From positions 186,001 through 250,000 of the forward strand of contig NZ_QZVT01000002.1 of assembly GCF_003602275.1 (NCBI RefSeq): DNA of 64,000 nt, given 5' to 3'. Positions 41,313 through 51,999 of the stretch are shown one piece after another. Positions within the stretch are counted from its first letter, which is position 1; every line of letters starts with the position of its first letter. The notes under the pieces are model-generated. The model ran no database searches, had not been told where the DNA came from, and saw only the letters and a program-made list of their open reading frames with translations. A program made the translations under genes and the position numbers. Source of the stretch: Arthrobacter cheniae. Lineage in GTDB: Bacteria > Actinomycetota > Actinomycetes > Actinomycetales > Micrococcaceae.

Positions 41313-42752
41313 TCAGTGGGTGTCGACGGCTTCGATTTCCGACTTGTCTTCGCCCCACAGGGTGTGGAACGTGCCTTCGGTATCCACGCGGTTGTAGGTG
41401 TGCGCTCCGAAGAGGTCGCGCAGTCCCTGCGTGAGGGCTGCCGGCAGGCGCTTGCGGCGCAGGCCGTCGTAGTAGGCCAGCGATGCCGAGAAGACGGGCA
41501 CGGGGATGCCGAGCTGAACGGCCGTCGCGACCACGCGGCGCCAGGCGGGGACGGCTCCTGCGATGGCTTCGGCGAAGGCGGGGGCGAGCAGGAGGTTGGC
41601 CGGGCGGGTGTCCGCTTCGGCGTAGGCCTTCATGATGTCGTCGAGGAGTTCGGCGCGGATGATGCAGCCGGCGCGCCATAGCGAGGCGATCTCGTCGAGC
41701 TTCAACTCCCAGCCGTATTCCTTGGCTGCGGCGGTCAGCATGTCGATGCCCTGGGCATAGCTGACGAGCTTCGAGGCGTACAGGGCGAGCCGGACGTCCT
41801 CCACGAAGGTCTCGGGCAGGTCCACCGACCCCTCATGACCCTGCAGGATGTCCTGGGCCAGCACTCGCTGCTCCTTCTGCGAGGAAAGCGCACGCGCGAA
41901 CACCGATTCGGCGATGCCCGACGTCGGACTGCCCAGTTCCAGCGCGGAGACCACCGTCCAGCGGCCGGTCCCCTTCTGCCCGGCGGCGTCGACGACGACG
42001 TCCACGAAGGGCTTGCCCGTGCGCTCGTCGATATGTCCGAGCACCTCGGCGGTGATCTCGATGAGGAACGACGACAGGGTGCCCGAGTTCCAGTCCGTGA
42101 AGATTTTCGCCTGGTCCGCCGGCTCGATACCGGCTCCTGACCGGAGGAGGTCGAAGGCCTCGCCGATGACCTGCATGTCCGCGTACTCGATACCGTTGTG
42201 CACCATCTTCACGAAGTGGCCGGCTCCGTCCGTGCCGATCCACCGGCAGCAGGGCTCACCGTTGTACTTGGCGGAGATCTTCTCGAGCATCGGGCCGAGG
42301 GAATCGTAGGACTCCCGCGATCCGCCGGGCATGATCGACGGACCGAGAAGCGCTCCCTCCTCGCCGCCCGAGACGCCGACACCGACGAAGTGGAGGTCCT
42401 GCCGGGAGAGCGCGGCTTCGCGCCGGCGCGTGTCCTCGTAGTGGGAGTTCCCGCCGTCGATCACGATGTCGCCGGGCTCCAGGAGCGGCGTCAGCTGGTC
42501 GATCACGGAATCGACGGGCTTGCCCGCCTTGACCATGATCAACACGCGGCGCGGCTTCTCTAGCGAGTCGACGAGCTCCTGCAGGGTCTCCGTGCGGACG
42601 AACTCGCCGTCGTCGCCGTGCTTCTGCAGCAGCGTGTCCGTCTTCTCGATGGATCTGTTGTGGAGGGCCACGGTGTAACCGTTCCTGGCCAGGTTCCGGG
42701 CCAGGTTCGCTCCCATGACTGCCAGGCCTGTGACGCCGATCTGTGCGCTCAA
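41313..42752 (-). CDS. gnd: 6-phosphogluconate dehydrogenase, decarboxylating
   Basis: Oxidises 6-phosphogluconate to ribulose-5-phosphate with release of CO2. 479 residues with the Rossmann start [16 protein letters not shown] and NADP-selective Asn-Arg (HNRSIEKT), the active-site Lys-Asn region [17 protein letters not shown], and the C-terminal tail with [14 protein letters not shown]. Length corresponds to the long dimeric class. It is divergent from rlmN across 42753-42983. Confidence 0.96.
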   Translation of the reverse strand: MSAQIGVTGLAVMGANLARNLARNGYTVALHNRSIEKTDTLLQKHGDDGEFVRTETLQELVDSLEKPRRVLIMVKAGKPVDSVIDQLTPLLEPGDIVIDGGNSHYEDTRRREAALSRQDLHFVGVGVSGGEEGALLGPSIMPGGSRESYDSLGPMLEKISAKYNGEPCCRWIGTDGAGHFVKMVHNGIEYADMQVIGEAFDLLRSGAGIEPADQAKIFTDWNSGTLSSFLIEITAEVLGHIDERTGKPFVDVVVDAAGQKGTGRWTVVSALELGSPTSGIAESVFARALSSQKEQRVLAQDILQGHEGSVDLPETFVEDVRLALYASKLVSYAQGIDMLTAAAKEYGWELKLDEIASLWRAGCIIRAELLDDIMKAYAEADTRPANLLLAPAFAEAIAGAVPAWRRVVATAVQLGIPVPVFSASLAYYDGLRRKRLPAALTQGLRDLFGAHTYNRVDTEGTFHTLWGEDKSEIEAVDTH

Positions 42753-42983
42753 TGTGTTCTCCGTCGTTTGTCAGCTGCATGCATGACGCTGCATGTACCG
42801 GTGCTCCGGCGCGTTCCTGCGCGGGCCGACCGGTCGCTTTCACACTATTACCGTCTGAACACCCGCCGCCACACCGGTGGATGTGAACGGCGTTTTGTGT
42901 CTCCGGGCCCAGTAGGAGGGACGTGTCCGACCCGACAGGTTCCCGGCTGGGACGCTGGCGCGATCCATGAAACAATGGTAGGG

Positions 42984-44210
42984 ATGTCCGACGTTACCCT
43001 TACCCCTGCTCCCCCCGCCCCGTCTTCCTCGCGCCCCCAGGTGCGTCCCGAGGTCGAGGGCGCACAGCCGATCGTCTCGAGCGACGGTCGGCCCCTGCTG
43101 CAGTTCAAATCCCCCCGCGTCAGTCAGCCGCCGGTCCACCTCGCCGATCTCACGCTCGCGGAGCGGCAGGATCGCCTGAAGGAACTTGGACACCAGGGCT
43201 TCCGTGCCAAGCAGCTGTCCAAGCACTATTTCTCGCACTACACCACGGACCCGGCCGCCATGAGCGACCTCCCGAAGGCCGGCCGCGAGGAACTGGTCAG
43301 TGCCATGTTCCCGCCGTTGCTCACCGAGGTGAAGCGCCTGACGACGGACAACGGCGACACCATCAAGTTCCTGTGGCGGCTGTTCGACGGCGCGCTCGTC
43401 GAGTCGGTGCTCATGCGCTACCCCGGCCGCGTCACGCTCTGCGTCTCCTCCCAGGCGGGCTGCGGCATGAACTGCCCGTTCTGCGCCACGGGCCAGGCAG
43501 GACTCACCCGCAACATGTCGACGGCGGAGATCGTCGATCAGGTCGTCGCCGCGAACCGCGCCCTGGCCGAGGGTGCCCTGGGCGCCCTGCGCACCGACGG
43601 CGGACACGACGCCGACCGCGTGACCAACATCGTGTTCATGGGGATGGGTGAGCCGCTGGCGAACTACAAGCGCGTCATGGGTGCCCTGCACCGCTTCGTC
43701 GATGAGTCCCCCGAGGGGCTCGGCATGTCGGCGCGGAACATCACGGTCTCCACGGTGGGCCTGGTGCCGGCCATCAACAAGCTGGCTGCGGAGTCCCTGC
43801 CGGTCACCTTCGCCCTGTCCCTCCACGCACCAGACGACGAGCTGCGCGACGAGCTCATCCCGGTCAACACCCGGTGGAAGGTGGACGAGGCCCTCGATGC
43901 CGCCTACAACTACTACCGGACCACCGGCCGCCGCGTCAGCATCGAATATGCCCTGATCAAGGACATGAACGATCACGCCTGGCGTGCGGATCTGCTGGCG
44001 AAGAAGCTGAACCAGCGTGGACGCGGGTGGGTGCACGTCAATCCGATCCCCCTCAACCCGACGCCCGGCTCCATCTGGACCGCGTCCGAGAAGAGTGTCT
44101 CGACGGAGTTCATCAACCGCCTGCGTGCAGCCGGCATTCCGACCACGCTGCGCGACACCCGCGGCAAGGAGATCGACGGCGCTTGCGGCCAGCTCGCCGC
44201 CGGCGAATAG
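42984..44210 (+). CDS. rlmN: Dual-specificity 23S rRNA/tRNA adenine-C2 methyltransferase RlmN
   Basis: Radical SAM enzyme that makes m2A in 23S rRNA and tRNA. 408 residues. The 4Fe-4S motif CX3CX2C is at Cys160, Cys164 and Cys167 (GCGMNCPFC), and the methylated Cys is in the C-terminal [17 protein letters not shown]-terminal helix-hairpin region [18 protein letters not shown] binds RNA. ATG 42984 (or 42975) chosen; the first 35 residues are a Pro/Ser-rich lineage extension. A 15-residue insertion ([16 protein letters not shown]) is Gly-rich. Confidence 0.95.
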   Translation: MSDVTLTPAPPAPSSSRPQVRPEVEGAQPIVSSDGRPLLQFKSPRVSQPPVHLADLTLAERQDRLKELGHQGFRAKQLSKHYFSHYTTDPAAMSDLPKAGREELVSAMFPPLLTEVKRLTTDNGDTIKFLWRLFDGALVESVLMRYPGRVTLCVSSQAGCGMNCPFCATGQAGLTRNMSTAEIVDQVVAANRALAEGALGALRTDGGHDADRVTNIVFMGMGEPLANYKRVMGALHRFVDESPEGLGMSARNITVSTVGLVPAINKLAAESLPVTFALSLHAPDDELRDELIPVNTRWKVDEALDAAYNYYRTTGRRVSIEYALIKDMNDHAWRADLLAKKLNQRGRGWVHVNPIPLNPTPGSIWTASEKSVSTEFINRLRAAGIPTTLRDTRGKEIDGACGQLAAGE

Positions 44211-44320
44211 CGGTACGCAGCTCTGCTCCGATTGGCGCGATCGCTCGCCGAGCCGGTATAGTCGAGCCTCGTGATGATGCCCGATCCGCTGAACACGGCG
44301 AGGGTGCAGCACACGCGTCA

Positions 44321-44393
44321 GGGTCTTTAGCTCAGCTGGTAGAGCGCCACGTTTACACCGTGGATGTCATCGGTTCGATCCCGGTAGGACCCA
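44321..44393 (+). tRNA. tRNA-Val (anticodon TAC)
   Basis: 73 nt: acceptor GGGTCTT/AGGACCC with two wobble pairs, anticodon loop TTTACAC (TAC), T arm with GTTCGATCC, discriminator A at 44393. Confidence 0.95.
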
Positions 44394-44408
44394 CAGATTG
44401 ATCAGGTA

Positions 44409-44446
44409 GAAGAAGGGAGCTTCGCGGCTGCGGGGCTCCCTTCTTC
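44409..44446. terminator. Terminator between tRNA-Val and the secreted-protein gene
   Basis: 12-bp stem (GAAGAAGGGAGC at 44409-44420 with its complement at 44435-44446), usable from both sides. Confidence 0.8.
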
Positions 44447-44469
44447 GTTCCGCTGATCCGTTGTCAGGG

Positions 44470-45369
44470 TCAGTTCCCTGCCGGCCGCACTTCCTGCGCT
44501 TCGACCCCAGCGGCGTCGCTGCCCGTGCCCGGTTCCTCGAAGATCGGCTCGAGGAGCTCCGGGGGGATACCCGGAGGAGTGGGTTCGTGGAAGGGGATCG
44601 ATTGCGGGGGGAGGCAGGTGTAGGGATCCGACGGTTCCGTCCACCAGGCCCCCGCGTCCGTGATGGGGCACTGAGGGTAGGACGGCTCGGGCAGCGTCTC
44701 CGGCGGTAGGTCGCCGCCCATTCCGCTGCCGACTCCCCCGCCACCCTGGCCACCCGTTTGTGGGGCATCCGCACCCGATCCGGCCGCTGCGGGACCGACG
44801 TCGGCCGGAAGCGGCTGATCGATGACAGGAGCTGGTGTGACAGTGACCACGCCGACCGCCGGGTCGATCGGCGACGGGCTGGTTCCAGGGAGGTCGACAG
44901 GCGAGGGGCTGACTGCCAGAAGGTCGACAGGAAGGTCGATCGTAGGGATGACCAAGGGGTCGATCGCGGAAGAACCGGGGGTAGCGGCATCGGCAGCAGC
45001 TGCAGCACTGGTCGCCCAGGCAGCCTGGCCCGATGTCGACGCCGATTCCGGCACAGCGGCAACAGGGCTCTGCAGGTTTGCGGGCACCGGACCGGCGGGT
45101 ACCGCGCCGGCAACCACCAGGCCGGGAGTGCCCGGGACAGCAGAATGGCGGCTGGTCGTGTCCGGCGTCGGCAATACTTCCTGGGGTACGACCGATGCGG
45201 TAGCGCTGCCGACTTCCTCGCCCGGGGTGCTGGCCGGCAGGACATCGCGCTGGACAGATCCGAAGGCCCAGGTGTGACCCGGCCCCTGGAAGTCGCAGGC
45301 AAGGGGCGCGACGACGACGGCCGCTACGGCACTGAGAGTTACGGCGAGAGACTTGATCGAAGAACGCAT
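44470..45369 (-). CDS. Secreted low-complexity Pro/Ala/Val-rich protein
   Basis: 299 residues. Signal peptide of about 24 residues (KSLAVTLSAVAAVVVAPLAC); the Cys might be lipidated but the lipobox is poor (PLAC). The mature part is Pro/Ser/Ala-rich with repeated D-L-P-V/S-P-S-P motifs around 145-175, a Gly-rich linker near 210-225 and a C-terminal 70-residue block with two Cys (YPQCPITDAGAWW, DPYTCLPPQ) that may be disulfide-linked. No known domain; probably cell-surface or released. The ribosome site is weak. Confidence 0.72.
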   Translation of the reverse strand: MRSSIKSLAVTLSAVAAVVVAPLACDFQGPGHTWAFGSVQRDVLPASTPGEEVGSATASVVPQEVLPTPDTTSRHSAVPGTPGLVVAGAVPAGPVPANLQSPVAAVPESASTSGQAAWATSAAAAADAATPGSSAIDPLVIPTIDLPVDLLAVSPSPVDLPGTSPSPIDPAVGVVTVTPAPVIDQPLPADVGPAAAGSGADAPQTGGQGGGGVGSGMGGDLPPETLPEPSYPQCPITDAGAWWTEPSDPYTCLPPQSIPFHEPTPPGIPPELLEPIFEEPGTGSDAAGVEAQEVRPAGN

Positions 45370-45484
45370 TTTCCACCCCGGCTTAGAGACCTATGGGATG
45401 ACCATAGGGCGAACCGGCGGGAGCTGAACCAGTAACCCCTACTCACATCCGAGAGGGACTACTTGCACGGGCGGGAAACGACAC

Positions 45485-46447
45485 CTAGTCCTGTGACAGG
45501 TCAGGCAGGCGCTCGGCGAGGTAGGACAGGGCCTCGGAGACCCCGGCTTCGACCTTCAGCGAGGCGAACTCGTCACCGCGTGTCCAGCCGCGGTTGACGA
45601 TGACCACCGGCTTACCCGCTTTGTAGGCGTGGCGGACGAACCTCAAGCCGCTCATCACCGACAGGGAGGAGCCCGCAACGAGGAGGCCACCAGCCGCATC
45701 CACCATGGCGTAGGCATCGGCGACGCGGTCCTTCGGTACGTTCTCACCGAAGTAGACGAAGTCGGGCTTGAGCATGCCCCCGCAGACGGGGCACGGCGCC
45801 ACGATAAAACCAGCCGTGTCGTCGACCTCGGCATCGGCATCGGGTGCGACGTCACCGGCGTCGGATTCGCGCTCGAGATAGCCCGGATTCAGGTCCTCCA
45901 GGATCTCGGCGATACGGGCTCGCGGGAACGCGGAGGAACACTGGAGACACACCACCAGGTCGAAGGTGCCGTGAAGGTCGATGACGTTCGTGCTTCCTGC
46001 CGAGGAGTGCAGCTTGTCGACGTTCTGCGTGATCAGGCCGGACAACAGTCCGCGCTGCTCCAACTGCGCCACGGCTTCGTGTCCCATGTTCGGGTCGGCC
46101 CGGCGGAGGTGCCGCCACCCTACGTGGTTGCGCGCCCAGTAACGGCGCCGCAGGGCTTCGTCGCCCACGAACTGCTGGTAGGTCATCGGGCTACGCGGCA
46201 CCGATTGCGGACCGCGGTAGTCGGGTATCCCGGAGTCGGTGCTCAGGCCCGCTCCAGTGAGGACGGCCAACCGTAGGCCACTGAGAAGGGCGACGGCCTG
46301 ATCCAGCAGTTTCCGCTCCTGCTGGTCGAGCGGTTTGAGCTCCCTGGTCGGCATGCCGCTGACGAAGCCGGTCAGACCGAGCCTCGGACGGGACTCCGGT
46401 CCGGGCTGGTCCTCACGCGCGCCCGAACCGTCACCCGCTTGGATCAT
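45485..46447 (-). CDS. Sir2-family NAD-dependent protein deacylase (SIRT4-like)
   Basis: 320 residues. NAD-binding motifs GAGLSTDSGIPDYRG and QNVDKLHSSAGS, catalytic His in DLHGTFD, and a zinc site CLQC...CPVC separated by a long insertion of about 50 residues that is acidic (ESDAGDVAPDADAEVDD). It resembles class II sirtuins (SIRT4 type), which act as lipoamidases or deacylases; the exact acyl preference is unknown. The N-terminus may start later than ATG 46447. Downstream of ahpE on the same strand. Confidence 0.92.
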   Translation of the reverse strand: MIQAGDGSGAREDQPGPESRPRLGLTGFVSGMPTRELKPLDQQERKLLDQAVALLSGLRLAVLTGAGLSTDSGIPDYRGPQSVPRSPMTYQQFVGDEALRRRYWARNHVGWRHLRRADPNMGHEAVAQLEQRGLLSGLITQNVDKLHSSAGSTNVIDLHGTFDLVVCLQCSSAFPRARIAEILEDLNPGYLERESDAGDVAPDADAEVDDTAGFIVAPCPVCGGMLKPDFVYFGENVPKDRVADAYAMVDAAGGLLVAGSSLSVMSGLRFVRHAYKAGKPVVIVNRGWTRGDEFASLKVEAGVSEALSYLAERLPDLSQD

Positions 46448-46477
46448 CGGAAGGTCCGCTCCGGGATCATTGCAGGG

Positions 46478-46942
46478 TCACAGCGCCGCTTCGACCGCAG
46501 ACAGTGCTCGGGAATAGTCGGCGATGGGGCGTCCCTGTCCGTGCTCGGAGGACACGACGGCTCGGACGGTACCGGCACCATCCAGGACATAGCTCACGCG
46601 TTCGGCATAACCCTTGGTCTCGTCGAAGGCAGCGAAGGTTCGGGTGACCAAGCCGTGCGGCCAGAAGTCGGCCAGGAGGTCGAAGGAGATGTCGTTCGCG
46701 TCCGCGAAGGCGCGCAGCGTGTACTTGTGATCGACGGAGATCGCTACGAGGGTGACGCCGGCGGCGTCGAACAGATCGAGGTTGTCCCGCAGTTGCCCCA
46801 GCTCGTCGGTGCACACGCGTGAGAAGGCGAACGGGAAGAACACCAGGACGGAACCGCCCACGAGGGACGAGCTCTCGACCGTCTCCCCGAACTGGTTCGC
46901 GAGGGTGAAGGTCGGCGCGACAGACCCTATCTCCAACGGCAC
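46478..46942 (-). CDS. ahpE: 1-Cys peroxiredoxin, AhpE type
   Basis: Thiol peroxidase of 154 residues. The peroxidatic site is P37-x3-S41-x2-C44 (PFAFSRVC), and the conserved Arg is in the C-terminal third. No other Cys is present, so it must use an external thiol such as mycothiol. Its place beside a DUF3052 gene and aceE is the same as mycobacterial ahpE. Starts 3 nt after the DUF3052 stop, so co-transcribed. Confidence 0.93.
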   Translation of the reverse strand: MPLEIGSVAPTFTLANQFGETVESSSLVGGSVLVFFPFAFSRVCTDELGQLRDNLDLFDAAGVTLVAISVDHKYTLRAFADANDISFDLLADFWPHGLVTRTFAAFDETKGYAERVSYVLDGAGTVRAVVSSEHGQGRPIADYSRALSAVEAAL

Positions 46943-46945
46943 GGT

Positions 46946-47365
46946 CTACTGCTTCCGTCGGCTGACGAGCCGGGTCGCCGACCATTCCCTGGACACGCCC
47001 GCCGAGGAGGTCGAGTGCAGTCCCGCCGTCGGTGCAGCCTCCTGGACATCGGCGGGAGAGACATAGCCGGGACGGCCGGACTTGGGTGTGAGGAGCCACA
47101 CCACGCCGCCGGCTCCGAGCGACGTGAGCGCGTCCACGAGAGCATCCACGAGGTCGCCGTCACCGTTCCGCCACCAGAGCATCACACCGTCGACGACGTC
47201 CTGGTCGTCCTCCGTGAGCAGTTCAGCTCCGAGCCCGTCCTCCAGTTCCTCCCGGAAGTCGAAGTCGACGTCGTCGTCGTAACCGAGTTCCTGAACAAGG
47301 TCTCCATCCTTGAAACCCAACTTGCCTGCCACGTTGACCGCAGTGGCGGCTTCAGCCTCGCTCAC
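46946..47365 (-). CDS. DUF3052 protein
   Basis: 139 residues. The family sequence VAGKLGFKDGDLVQELGYDDDVD at the start and VMLWWRNGDGDLVDALVDALTSLGAGGVVWLLTPKSGRPGYV in the middle are clear. Soluble and acidic, with a short basic tail. Role unknown; it is always near ahpE and aceE in actinobacteria. Divergent from aceE. Confidence 0.9.
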   Translation of the reverse strand: MSEAEAATAVNVAGKLGFKDGDLVQELGYDDDVDFDFREELEDGLGAELLTEDDQDVVDGVMLWWRNGDGDLVDALVDALTSLGAGGVVWLLTPKSGRPGYVSPADVQEAAPTAGLHSTSSAGVSREWSATRLVSRRKQ

Positions 47366-47722
47366 TTAGCTCCTCCTGGAAAAACGGGACTGTCGCCTGA
47401 CGTGTCCTCGTATAGATATACATTGCTACCAGCCAACACCTTTATACGCCAAGCATCAAGCCGGAGGGCGCTTTTGGCGGCTTGGGCGGCCAAGGAGGTG
47501 CGGCAGCCGCCCATCCCCTGGTGTCCGTGCACGCCCTCGGCGTAATCTGCCGGGCGGCCCTCCCCCCGCTACGCAGAGGAGGCACGGCGGCGATAGAGTG
47601 AATGGATAGATGGCCGCGGTGCTAACGCCGGTCGGCCCAGCATGCATCTCTGCGTGGGCCCATGAGCCGTGCGCAGGCATAAAGCGACACAGACATAATC
47701 TGTGGAAGTGGAGAGATATCGC
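47366..47722. promoter_or_regulatory. Divergent promoter region DUF3052/aceE
   Basis: 357 bp without a supported gene. A -10-like CATAAT at 47694-47699 would start the aceE transcript about 20 nt before its GTG. AT-rich TATAGATATACATTG at 47411-47425 may be part of a promoter for the DUF3052-ahpE-sirtuin operon. No operator recognised. Confidence 0.45.
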
Positions 47723-50476
47723 GTGGCTGTAGAACAAGGTACGGCGGATATTCTGAGCGGTCTGACGGTCGGCAAGCCCGACGGGGATCCCGAGGAGACC
47801 GCCGAGTGGATCGAATCCCTCGACCAGCTGATCCGCACCCAGGGCACCGAGCGCGCGCAGTACATCATGCGCTCGCTCCTTCAGCGTGCGGGTGCGCAAT
47901 CCGTGGGCGTGCCCATGGTCACGACGACGGACTATGTGAACACGATCCCGGCGGATCAGGAGCCCGAATTCCCCGGCGATGAGGAGATCGAGCGGAAATA
48001 CCGTGCCTGGCTGCGCTGGAACGCTGCCGTCATGGTGCACCGTGCGCAGCGCCCCGAGATCGGCGTCGGCGGTCACATCTCGACCTATGCCGGAGCGGCA
48101 ACCCTCTACGAGGTGGGCTTCAACCACTTCTTCAAGGGCAAGGACCACCCCGGCGGTGGTGACCAGGTCTTCTTCCAGGGCCATGCCTCCCCCGGGATGT
48201 ATGCGCGCGCCTACCTCGAGGGCCGGCTGACCGAGGAGGACCTCGACGGGTTCCGGCAGGAGAAGTCCAAGGAGGGCCACGCGCTCTCCTCGTATCCGCA
48301 CCCCCGCCTGATGCCCAAGTTCTGGGAGTTCCCCACCGTTTCCATGGGCATCGGGCCCATGAACGCCATCTACCAGGCACAGTCCAACCGCTACCTGCAC
48401 AACCGCGGCATGAAGGACACCTCCGACCAGCAGGTCTGGGCGTTCCTGGGCGACGGCGAGATGGACGAGCCCGAATCACGCGGCCTGCTGCAGCTGGCGG
48501 CCAACGAGAACCTCGACAACCTCAACTTCGTGATCAACTGCAACCTCCAGCGCCTCGACGGTCCCGTCCGCGGCAACGGCAAGATCATGCAGGAGCTCGA
48601 AGCGTTCTTCCGCGGCGCCGGCTGGAACGTCATCAAGGTGGTCTGGGGACGCGAGTGGGACTCGCTCCTGGCCAAGGACGACGACGGCGCACTGGTCGAC
48701 ATCATGAACCAGACGCCCGACGGCGACTACCAGACGTACAAGGCCGAGTCGGGCGGATTCGTCCGGGACCACTTCTTCGGGAAGTCGCCGGCGACGAAGG
48801 CGATGGTCGAGGACCTGACGGACGCGGAGATCTGGAACCTCAAGCGCGGCGGCCACGACTACCGCAAGGTCTTCGCGGCGTACAAGGCCGCAACGGAGTT
48901 CAAGGGCAAGCCCACGGTCATCCTCGCCAAGACCGTCAAGGGCTACGGCCTGGGTCCGCACTTCGAGGGCCGCAACGCGACCCACCAGATGAAGAAGCTG
49001 ACCAACGAGGACCTCAAGGCGTTCCGCGACCACCTGCGGATCCCCGTCACCGACGAACAGATCGACGACGACCTCTACAACGCCCCGTACTACCACCCGG
49101 GAGCGGATTCGCCCGAGATCAAGTACATGCTCGAGCGCCGCCGCGAGCTCGGCGGGTTCGTACCCGAGCGGCGCACGAAGCACGTCGACATCGTGCTGCC
49201 GGGCGACAAGGCGTACGAGATGGCCAAGCGCGGGTCGGGCAAGCAGATGGCCGCCACGACCATGGCCTTCGTCCGCATCCTGAAGGACCTCATGCGGGAC
49301 AAGGAATTCGGCAAGCGGATCGCCCCGATCATCCCCGACGAGGCCCGCACGTTCGGCATGGACTCGTTCTTCCCCACAGCGAAGATCTACAACCCCAAGG
49401 GCCAGAACTACCTGTCCGTGGACCGTGACCTGATCCTCGCCTACAAGGAATCCGTCGAGGGACAGATCCTCCACGCCGGGATCAACGAGGCCGGCTCCAT
49501 GGCTGCGTTCACGGCGGCCGGAACGGCCTACGCCACCCAGGGACAGCCGCTGATCCCGATCTACGTCTTCTACTCCATGTTCGGATTCCAGCGCACCGGA
49601 GACTCCATCTGGGCCGCCGCGGACCAGATGGCGCGCGGCTTCATCATCGGGGCCACCGCCGGACGCACCACGCTCACCGGCGAAGGACTCCAGCACGCCG
49701 ACGGACACTCCCCGATCCTCGCGTCCACGAACCCCGCAGTGATCACCTACGACCCGGCCTTCGGATACGAGATCGGACACATCGTCCGCGACGGCCTCAA
49801 CCGCATGTACGGCGACGTCGGCGACAAACCCGAATCCTTCCGCAACGTCATGTACTACATCACCGTCTACAACGAGCCCTTCGTGCAGCCCGCGGAGCCG
49901 GAGGAACTCGACGTCCAAGGACTGCTCAAGGGCATCTACCTCCTCAAGCCCGCGAAGGTCGACGGGCCCCGCACCCAGCTGCTCGCCTCCGGCGTCGCAG
50001 TACCCTGGGCGCTCGAGGCACAGAAGATCCTCGCCAAGGACTGGGGAGTGTCGGCCGACGTATGGTCCGTCACGTCCTGGAACGAACTGCGCCGAGACGG
50101 CCTCGACGCCGAGGAGGAAGCCTTCCTCAACCCCGGCGCCGAAGCCCGCAAGCCGTTCATCACCCAGCAGCTCGAAGGCGCGACCGGCCCGATCGTCGCG
50201 GTCTCCGACTTCATGAAGGCCGTTCCCGACCAGATCCGCCAGTTCCTGCCCAACGAGTTCGCCACGCTCGGCGCTGACGGTTTCGGTTTCTCCGACACCC
50301 GCGCAGCGGCGCGACGGTTCTTCAAGATCGACAGCCACTCCGTCGTCGTCCGCGCCCTGGAAATGCTCGCCCGCCGCGGCGAGGTCGACGCCAACGCCCC
50401 CAAGGAAGCCATCGAGAAATACCGCCTGCTCGACGTCACCGCCGGCACCACAGGCAACGCCGGCGGCGACTCCTAA
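47723..50476 (+). CDS. aceE: Pyruvate dehydrogenase E1 component, homodimeric type
   Basis: 917-residue thiamine-diphosphate enzyme of the pyruvate dehydrogenase complex. It begins near GTADILSGL, contains the ThDP/Mg motif [12 protein letters not shown]...[17 protein letters not shown], and ends with the transketolase C-terminal domain. It has the single-chain form typical of actinobacteria and E. coli. GTG 47723 is chosen since GGAGAG lies 7 nt upstream; an extension to 47702 starts inside that site. It supplies acetyl-CoA for the fatty-acid operon that follows. Confidence 0.96.
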   Translation: MAVEQGTADILSGLTVGKPDGDPEETAEWIESLDQLIRTQGTERAQYIMRSLLQRAGAQSVGVPMVTTTDYVNTIPADQEPEFPGDEEIERKYRAWLRWNAAVMVHRAQRPEIGVGGHISTYAGAATLYEVGFNHFFKGKDHPGGGDQVFFQGHASPGMYARAYLEGRLTEEDLDGFRQEKSKEGHALSSYPHPRLMPKFWEFPTVSMGIGPMNAIYQAQSNRYLHNRGMKDTSDQQVWAFLGDGEMDEPESRGLLQLAANENLDNLNFVINCNLQRLDGPVRGNGKIMQELEAFFRGAGWNVIKVVWGREWDSLLAKDDDGALVDIMNQTPDGDYQTYKAESGGFVRDHFFGKSPATKAMVEDLTDAEIWNLKRGGHDYRKVFAAYKAATEFKGKPTVILAKTVKGYGLGPHFEGRNATHQMKKLTNEDLKAFRDHLRIPVTDEQIDDDLYNAPYYHPGADSPEIKYMLERRRELGGFVPERRTKHVDIVLPGDKAYEMAKRGSGKQMAATTMAFVRILKDLMRDKEFGKRIAPIIPDEARTFGMDSFFPTAKIYNPKGQNYLSVDRDLILAYKESVEGQILHAGINEAGSMAAFTAAGTAYATQGQPLIPIYVFYSMFGFQRTGDSIWAAADQMARGFIIGATAGRTTLTGEGLQHADGHSPILASTNPAVITYDPAFGYEIGHIVRDGLNRMYGDVGDKPESFRNVMYYITVYNEPFVQPAEPEELDVQGLLKGIYLLKPAKVDGPRTQLLASGVAVPWALEAQKILAKDWGVSADVWSVTSWNELRRDGLDAEEEAFLNPGAEARKPFITQQLEGATGPIVAVSDFMKAVPDQIRQFLPNEFATLGADGFGFSDTRAAARRFFKIDSHSVVVRALEMLARRGEVDANAPKEAIEKYRLLDVTAGTTGNAGGDS

Positions 50477-50491
50477 CACGCAACCCCCCGG

Positions 50492-50540
50492 AAGGGCGAC
50501 GGCGGGAAGCAGCTTCGGGCTGCATCCCGCCGTCGCCCTT
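50492..50540 (+). terminator. Terminator after aceE
   Basis: Outer 16-bp stem (50492-50507 with 50525-50540), inner GCAGC/GCTGC stem with TTCGG loop, followed by TTT. Confidence 0.93.
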
Positions 50541-50541
50541 T

Positions 50542-50558
50542 TTGTAGCCTTCTCACAA
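50542..50558. promoter_or_regulatory. Candidate FasR operator upstream of the regulator gene
   Basis: TTGTAGCCTTCTCACAA, an imperfect inverted repeat matching the site before fabD (TTGTAGACTTCCTACAA) at 13-14 of 17 positions. It starts in the T tract of the aceE terminator and lies 38 bp before the regulator ATG, suggesting autoregulation. Confidence 0.6.
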
Positions 50559-50595
50559 ATGGAGCCCAGCGGCGTCGAGACCGTATGCTCGAAGG

Positions 50596-51921
50596 ATGCC
50601 GCAGCCCGAAGATGCTCCCGGTCGCTCTCCCGGCGCCGTCGGAGCGACGAATGCAGGAACCTCTCCCCCGGACCCCGCGACCGTCGAGAAGCTGCGCGCC
50701 ACTATCGGGTCGCTGTCGACCGCGACCCTGAAACAGCTCGACGCCGACCTCCCGTGGTACCGCGGTCTTCGCCCGGACGAACGATCCGCCCTCGGGATGG
50801 TGGCTCAGAAGGGCATCGCCTCCTTCGTCAACTGGTACCAGAAGCCCGTGTCACCGGCGTGGGTGCTCAGTGATGTCTTCGGTACGGCGCCCACCGAACT
50901 CACGCGGTCGATCAGCCTGCAGAAGGCACTTCAACTCATCCGGGTGGTGGTCCAGGTCGTCGAGGACCACGTGCCGTTCCTGGCGCCGGCCGCCGATCAG
51001 GCGCCGTTGCGGGAAGCCGTCCTCAGATACTCGCGGGAGGTCGCCTTCGCCGCAGCAGATGTGTATGCCCGCGCAGCCGAGACGCGGGGGTCCTGGGACA
51101 CGCGACTGGAGGCACTCGTCGTCGACGCCATCCTCCGGGGGGAGAGCTCCGACGCACTCCGCTCGCGCATCGCCGCCGTCGGGTGGAAGTCGCAGGCGCG
51201 CATCACCGTGATGGTGGGCAGCGCCCCGCAGGAACCCAATGCCGGCTTCCTCAACGAGCTCCGCCGCGTCACCGCGCGCCTCGCCGAAGATGTCCTCGTC
51301 GGCATTCAGGGTGACAGGCTCATCCTCGTGCTCGGTGGCGTGCGGGACCCGGGGAAGGCCTATCCGAGGATCAGCGAACTCTTCGGTGACGGCGCCGTGG
51401 TGTTCGGGCCGGAAGCAGAGTCGCTCGTCGCCGCCAGCAGTTCGGCGCAGGCCGCCTTCGCCGGTCTGACGGCTGCTCGCGCCTGGCCCGACGCGCCCCG
51501 CCCCGTCTCCTCGGAGGACCTCTGGCCCGAACGTGTGATGTCCGGGGACGACACCGCCCGACGCGCCATCGTGCGTTGCATCTACCGACCGCTCCTCGCG
51601 GCGTCGAACGGGCTCGAGCAGACGCTTTCCGCCTATCTCACCCTCGGTCACTCACTCGAAGCCACCGCGAGGTCGCTGTTCGTCCATGCCAACACCGTCC
51701 GCTACCGCCTGCGGCGTGTCTGCGACGTGACGGGTTGGGATCCCCTCATCCCCCGTGAGGCCTACGTCCTTCAGACTGCACTGGTGGTGGGACGGCTCGC
51801 GGCCGGCGCAGCCCCGCCGGCGTCCTCCGGCGGGACCACGGCCGGAATCACCCGGGCCGTCCGCTCGCGCGGCGCCGACAAGCGTGCGCCTGCTGCCGTG
51901 GGCCGCCCCAACGGCTTGTAG
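50596..51921 (+). CDS. fasR: PucR/CdaR-family regulator of fatty-acid synthesis (FasR-like)
   Basis: 441 residues. Central GGDEF-like/CdaR sensor region and a C-terminal PucR helix-turn-helix at about 335-385 (LEQTLSAYLTLGHSLEATARSLFVHANTVRYRLRRV). Its position directly before fabD-fabH-acpP-fabF and after aceE is that of Streptomyces FasR, an activator of the fab operon, and of mycobacterial Rv2242. The TAG stop lies inside the inverted repeat of the fabD operator. ATG 50596 has no strong ribosome site. A basic Ala/Pro tail follows the HTH. Confidence 0.88.
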   Translation: MPQPEDAPGRSPGAVGATNAGTSPPDPATVEKLRATIGSLSTATLKQLDADLPWYRGLRPDERSALGMVAQKGIASFVNWYQKPVSPAWVLSDVFGTAPTELTRSISLQKALQLIRVVVQVVEDHVPFLAPAADQAPLREAVLRYSREVAFAAADVYARAAETRGSWDTRLEALVVDAILRGESSDALRSRIAAVGWKSQARITVMVGSAPQEPNAGFLNELRRVTARLAEDVLVGIQGDRLILVLGGVRDPGKAYPRISELFGDGAVVFGPEAESLVAASSSAQAAFAGLTAARAWPDAPRPVSSEDLWPERVMSGDDTARRAIVRCIYRPLLAASNGLEQTLSAYLTLGHSLEATARSLFVHANTVRYRLRRVCDVTGWDPLIPREAYVLQTALVVGRLAAGAAPPASSGGTTAGITRAVRSRGADKRAPAAVGRPNGL

Positions 51922-51932
51922 ACTTCCTACAA
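51916..51932. promoter_or_regulatory. Candidate FasR operator of the fab operon
   Basis: TTGTAGACTTCCTACAA: perfect 6-bp inverted repeat with a 5-bp spacer, overlapping the fasR stop codon. A -10-like GATAAT follows at 51967-51972 with no good -35, so the site would be centred near -55, suitable for an activator. Confidence 0.68.
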
Positions 51933-51999
51933 AGAGGCACAGCCAGCTTGGTTCAGCCGAACACCCGATAATGCTCCTTCTCTTTGGAAAGCTGGAACA

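Noticed and set aside
42618..42983. N-terminal extension of RlmN
   Set aside because: It overlaps the 5' end of gnd on the other strand and the promoter region; the family starts near 42984.
48476..50479. A 667-codon frame antisense to aceE
   Set aside because: Shadow of aceE codon bias: no motif, and aceE is complete.
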